Shown: positions 61,740 to 64,000 of the stretch, one piece after another
Numbering within the stretch: position 1 is the first letter of the stretch
Layout: the number at the start of each line of letters is the position of its first letter
NCBI RefSeq assembly: GCF_000302595.1
Contig: NZ_JH947125.1
Coordinates: forward strand, 62,001 to 126,000
Reading direction: 5' to 3'
DNA length: 64,000 bases
From: Pedobacter arcticus A12
GTDB lineage: Bacteria > Bacteroidota > Bacteroidia > Sphingobacteriales > Sphingobacteriaceae
Translations under genes and position numbers: made by a program
The notes under the pieces: generated by a model
Database searches by the model: none
What the model was told of the DNA's origin: nothing
The model's input: only the letters and a program-made list of their open reading frames with translations

Positions 61740-62198
61740 TTAAAATGGCAAATCCCGTTCATCATCGTCTTTCACAAACTCGCCTGTTCCAAGGTTTTTG
61801 GGTGTTTCTGGCTCAGCTTCGGCTGTTGTGTTATTTGTTGTAGCGGAGCTGCTATTACTCTCGAAATCGGTTTTTCTGCCTAATAATGTAAAGTTTTCGG
61901 CAACTATTTCGGTGCTATACTTTTTATGCCCCTCTTTATCTTCAAAAGAGCGAGTTCTTAGTTTTCCTTCGATATAAACTAATTTTCCTTTTTGTAGGTA
62001 TTTAGCTGCAACATCTGCTAATCCTCTCCACATCACAATGTTGTGCCATTCGGTTTGTTCAATTCTCTTCCCGTCTTTATTATATGATTCAGACGTGGCT
62101 AAGGGAAAACTTGCAACAGAAACGTTTCCATCCAAATGCCTCACTTCAGGGTCTTTACCTAAGTGACCTACTAAAATAACTTTGTTAATTCCTGACAT
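61740..62198 (-). CDS. ssb: Single-stranded DNA-binding protein
   Basis: 152 residues. OB-fold opening MSGINKVILVGHLGKDPEVR, TEWHNIVMWRGLADVAAKYLQKGKLVYIEGKL, then a variable Ser/Asn/Thr/Glu linker and the conserved acidic tip DDERDLPF that recruits partner proteins. Lies 22 bases after the mutY end; probably the same leftward transcript. Confidence 0.95.
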   Translation of the reverse strand: MSGINKVILVGHLGKDPEVRHLDGNVSVASFPLATSESYNKDGKRIEQTEWHNIVMWRGLADVAAKYLQKGKLVYIEGKLRTRSFEDKEGHKKYSTEIVAENFTLLGRKTDFESNSSSATTNNTTAEAEPETPKNLGTGEFVKDDDERDLPF

Positions 62199-62220
62199 TT
62201 TCTTACCGATAAATTTTGAT

Positions 62221-63267
62221 TCAATTTATGATTTTTTTAAGGAAGTCAAAAATTAATTTAGGCATTCCGTAATTTTTTAGTTCATTAAAATCAACCCAAA
62301 TCCAACCTTCTTGCATTATTACATCATGGGCATTTATGTCAATTTCTATTGTGTTTGCGAATATTCTTTGATGGGTTAAAATGTGTTTGACTTGATCAGA
62401 AACTGCCGAAATTATAGGTGTCTGTTTAAACCAATTGGTAAAATTGTCTGGTTTTGGTATTGATAATTCTGCGTTTTCAAACTCTATACTCGGCAAATCA
62501 TATAAACCTGCCCAAATATCAGCATTGTTTCTACGTTTTATAATCAGTTGGTTTTTTTTGTTACTGATGATGTAAAATTGAAAATAGCGCTCCTTAATTT
62601 TTAACGTTTTTAATTTTACAGGCAATACGTTTATCTGCATATGTTTATATGCAAAGCAAGAGCTGATGAAAGGGCAAACTTCGCAGTTAGGGTTTTTAGG
62701 TTTGCACTGTAAAGCACCAAACTCAATCATTGCTTGGTTGTGTTCCCCGGCATTTTTTTTGTTTAGTAGCTCATCGGCCAAAGCCTGAAACTCTTTTTTA
62801 CCCTGTGTAGAGTTTATTGGTGTGCTGATGCCAAAATATCTTGCCAGCAATCGGTAAACATTTCCGTCAACCACCGCCTTTGCTTCGTTATTGGAGAAAG
62901 ATGCTATCGCTGAGGCCGTGTATTCGCCAACTCCGGTAAGTGTAATTAAATCGGCGTAAGCTGTAGGGAAAGTGCCGTCAAAATCAGTCATCACTTTTCT
63001 AGCAGTTTTTAGCATATTTCTGCCTCTTGAGTAGTAACCCAACCCTTGCCACAATCTTAAAATTTCATCTTCACTCGCTGTTGCGAAATCTTTTACGGTG
63101 GGATAGGCCTCGGAAAAACGCAAAAAATAAGGCATTCCTTGCTCAACCCTGGTTTGTTGCAGAATAATTTCTGATAACCAGATTAAATAAGCATCAGTAC
63201 TGTTGCGCCAAGGCAGATCTCTTTTATGGTTTCTGTACCAGCTTATTAGCTCGTTTTTAAATCCCAT
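62221..63267 (-). CDS. mutY: A/G-specific adenine glycosylase
   Basis: 348 residues from ATG 63267 (MGFKNELISWY); an in-frame TTG at 63300 is rejected since the family begins here. HhH-GPD glycosylase with catalytic Glu in the EIILQQTRVEQG region and Asp in AVVDGNVYRLLARY; GVGEYTASAIASFS is the helix-hairpin-helix. Iron-sulfur cysteines C-x6-C-x2-C-x5-C in CKPKNPNCEVCPFISSC. The C-terminal NUDIX-like domain (about 225-345) recognises 8-oxoG. Removes adenine opposite 8-oxoguanine. Confidence 0.95.
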   Translation of the reverse strand: MGFKNELISWYRNHKRDLPWRNSTDAYLIWLSEIILQQTRVEQGMPYFLRFSEAYPTVKDFATASEDEILRLWQGLGYYSRGRNMLKTARKVMTDFDGTFPTAYADLITLTGVGEYTASAIASFSNNEAKAVVDGNVYRLLARYFGISTPINSTQGKKEFQALADELLNKKNAGEHNQAMIEFGALQCKPKNPNCEVCPFISSCFAYKHMQINVLPVKLKTLKIKERYFQFYIISNKKNQLIIKRRNNADIWAGLYDLPSIEFENAELSIPKPDNFTNWFKQTPIISAVSDQVKHILTHQRIFANTIEIDINAHDVIMQEGWIWVDFNELKNYGMPKLIFDFLKKIIN

Positions 63268-63376
63268 TTGTTCGGTTTTTGTAAAAATTATGCAGTGCAA
63301 AATGCTTAATTGTTGTGTAATAAGACGTTGAAATAAAATATTAAGTTATTTATTTCCCAAATTCAACTAAAAGCAA

Positions 63377-63384
63377 TACTTTTG
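63377..63384 (+). promoter_or_regulatory. Putative -7 box of the HU gene
   Basis: TACTTTTG, exact TAnnTTTG, ends 50 bases before the HU ATG. No clear -33 match. Confidence 0.4.
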
Positions 63385-63434
63385 CAACCCCAAATCTTTG
63401 CACAACATAATAATTTTAAAAGAATATATATCAA

Positions 63435-63734
63435 ATGACAAAGGCAGAAATTATAGCAGAAATTGCTAACAAAACCGGAATAGAGAAGGTTGATGTCCAA
63501 GAGACTGTTGAGGCGTTTTTTAAAGTCGTAAAAAACGCTATGGTAGGTGGAGAAAATGTGTATGTAAGAGGTTTTGGTAGTTTTGTAGTTAAGAAAAGAG
63601 CCGAGAAAACTGCAAGAAATATCTCGAAAAATACTGCAATAATTATTCCTGAACATTTTGTTCCAAGTTTTAAACCAGCAAAAGTATTTGTTGATAAAGT
63701 TAAAACTGGAAATAAAGCTTCTATAACTGCATAA
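63435..63734 (+). CDS. HU/IHF-family DNA-binding protein
   Basis: 99 residues. Two N-terminal helices (TKAEIIAEIANKTGIEKVDVQETVEAFF), then the DNA-binding arm with VYVRGFGSFVVKKRAEKTARN and the C-terminal VPSFKPAKVFVDKV. This is the standard HU fold with the conserved FGSF and the arm R-x-x-R-N pattern. Divergent from mutY. Nucleoid-associated role. Confidence 0.95.
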   Translation: MTKAEIIAEIANKTGIEKVDVQETVEAFFKVVKNAMVGGENVYVRGFGSFVVKKRAEKTARNISKNTAIIIPEHFVPSFKPAKVFVDKVKTGNKASITA

Positions 63735-63738
63735 AGAC

Positions 63739-64000
63739 ATGATGAAATCTAAACAATATATAGTGATAGGATTGGTAGCGATACTAATGGTTGGCTTGTA
63801 CAGTTTAGATATCAAAGGTTTAGTGAAACAGGAAGGTGAAGGAGAGGATGCCGAAATGCAATCGGCTACTACTGCAAACACACAAGGTGATGCAACTATA
63901 AATGAGGCTACTGTTACGGCTGTTTCAAAACAGATGATCAGTGCTAATTTAGCTGCAGACATTGAAAAGCTGGAGAAGGAAGTGAAATCTGCTGATGGAG
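63739..64000 (+). CDS. Membrane-anchored protein, N-terminal part only (cut by window edge)
   Basis: ATG at 63739 (second ATG at 63742) opens 87 codons without a stop to the window edge. One N-terminal membrane helix (YIVIGLVAILMVGLYSL), then an Asp/Glu/Thr-rich polar stretch and the start of a helical part (QMISANLAADIEKLEKEVKS). Starts four bases after the HU stop, so the two genes form one unit. In Bacteroidota a TPR protein commonly follows HU here, but the repeats would lie beyond the window, so this is inference. Confidence 0.7.
   Translation, partial: MMKSKQYIVIGLVAILMVGLYSLDIKGLVKQEGEGEDAEMQSATTANTQGDATINEATVTAVSKQMISANLAADIEKLEKEVKSADG

Noticed and set aside
63363-63962. 199-codon open frame on the minus strand opposite the HU gene
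   Set aside because: Hydrophobic, Cys/Ser/Phe-rich translation without family features; it is the reverse of the HU gene and the following membrane protein start, both of which are convincing.

Overview
The window is a 64 kb piece of chromosome from a low-GC, aerobic Bacteroidota, most like Sphingobacteriaceae (Pedobacter-like). I infer this from the alternative complex III and aa3-type oxidase cluster, the OmpA and beta-barrel proteins, the many small lipoproteins, the TAnnTTTG-type -7 promoter boxes (several read TACTTTTG) and protein sequence character. No rRNA, tRNA, CRISPR array, complete transposase gene or prophage was seen.

Layout. 1-6.2 kb: partial N-acetylmuramoyl-L-alanine amidase lipoprotein; a leftward YceI / porin / YceI / membrane-protein cluster; an RhlE-like DEAD-box helicase; an RlpA-like lipoprotein. 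6.3-11.3 kb: a secreted unknown, a large outer-membrane beta-barrel receptor, argH. 11.6-30.2 kb: a respiratory superlocus, actABCDEF (alternative complex III), coxB-coxA, then ctaA, ctaB, two subunit III genes, subunit IV, a SCO-like protein, DUF420, a CSMC small membrane protein, DUF983, DUF2461 and an OmpA lipoprotein. 30.4-40.1 kb: a heme locus, hemA, hemCD fusion, hemB, hemL, a histidine kinase/response regulator pair, a TPR-like membrane protein, hemE and hemJ. This gives a C5 pathway from glutamyl-tRNA to uroporphyrinogen/coproporphyrinogen, plus a HemJ-type protoporphyrinogen oxidase. Its product feeds the heme a and heme c needs of the preceding locus.

40.2-56.8 kb is mixed housekeeping: TetR regulator, Rieske-fold lipoprotein without cluster ligands, pheS, an MNT/HEPN toxin-antitoxin pair with a frameshifted HEPN gene, a GH63-type glycosidase, a leftward RDD / LiaF-like / PspC / SDR group, MlaE-MlaF-type ABC genes, an rRNA methyltransferase-like gene, a lipoprotein of unknown function, aat, murQ, an S41 protease and a small lipoprotein. 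56.9-64 kb: der, a small accessory patch (repeat, hairpins, truncated ORF6N gene with a striking palindrome, putative PD-(D/E)XK-fold orphan), pgi, ssb, mutY, an HU-family gene and the start of a membrane protein cut by the window edge.

The most unusual signals lie outside the core genes. They are a dispersed intergenic repeat with GGGCGTT...TAACGC ends and an internal poly-T/poly-A hairpin (four copies, two carrying the same 17-nt insert); two further short repeat families; a heptad-repeat leader on hemJ; GTCACA-N3-TGTGAC inverted repeats upstream of and inside the ORF6N remnant; a one-base frameshift in HEPN; and two proteins, SCO-like and Rieske-like, that keep the fold but lack their metal ligands. 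I did not find a convincing multi-gene system that is wholly new; the repeat family and the 58.2-59.9 kb patch are the best leads.
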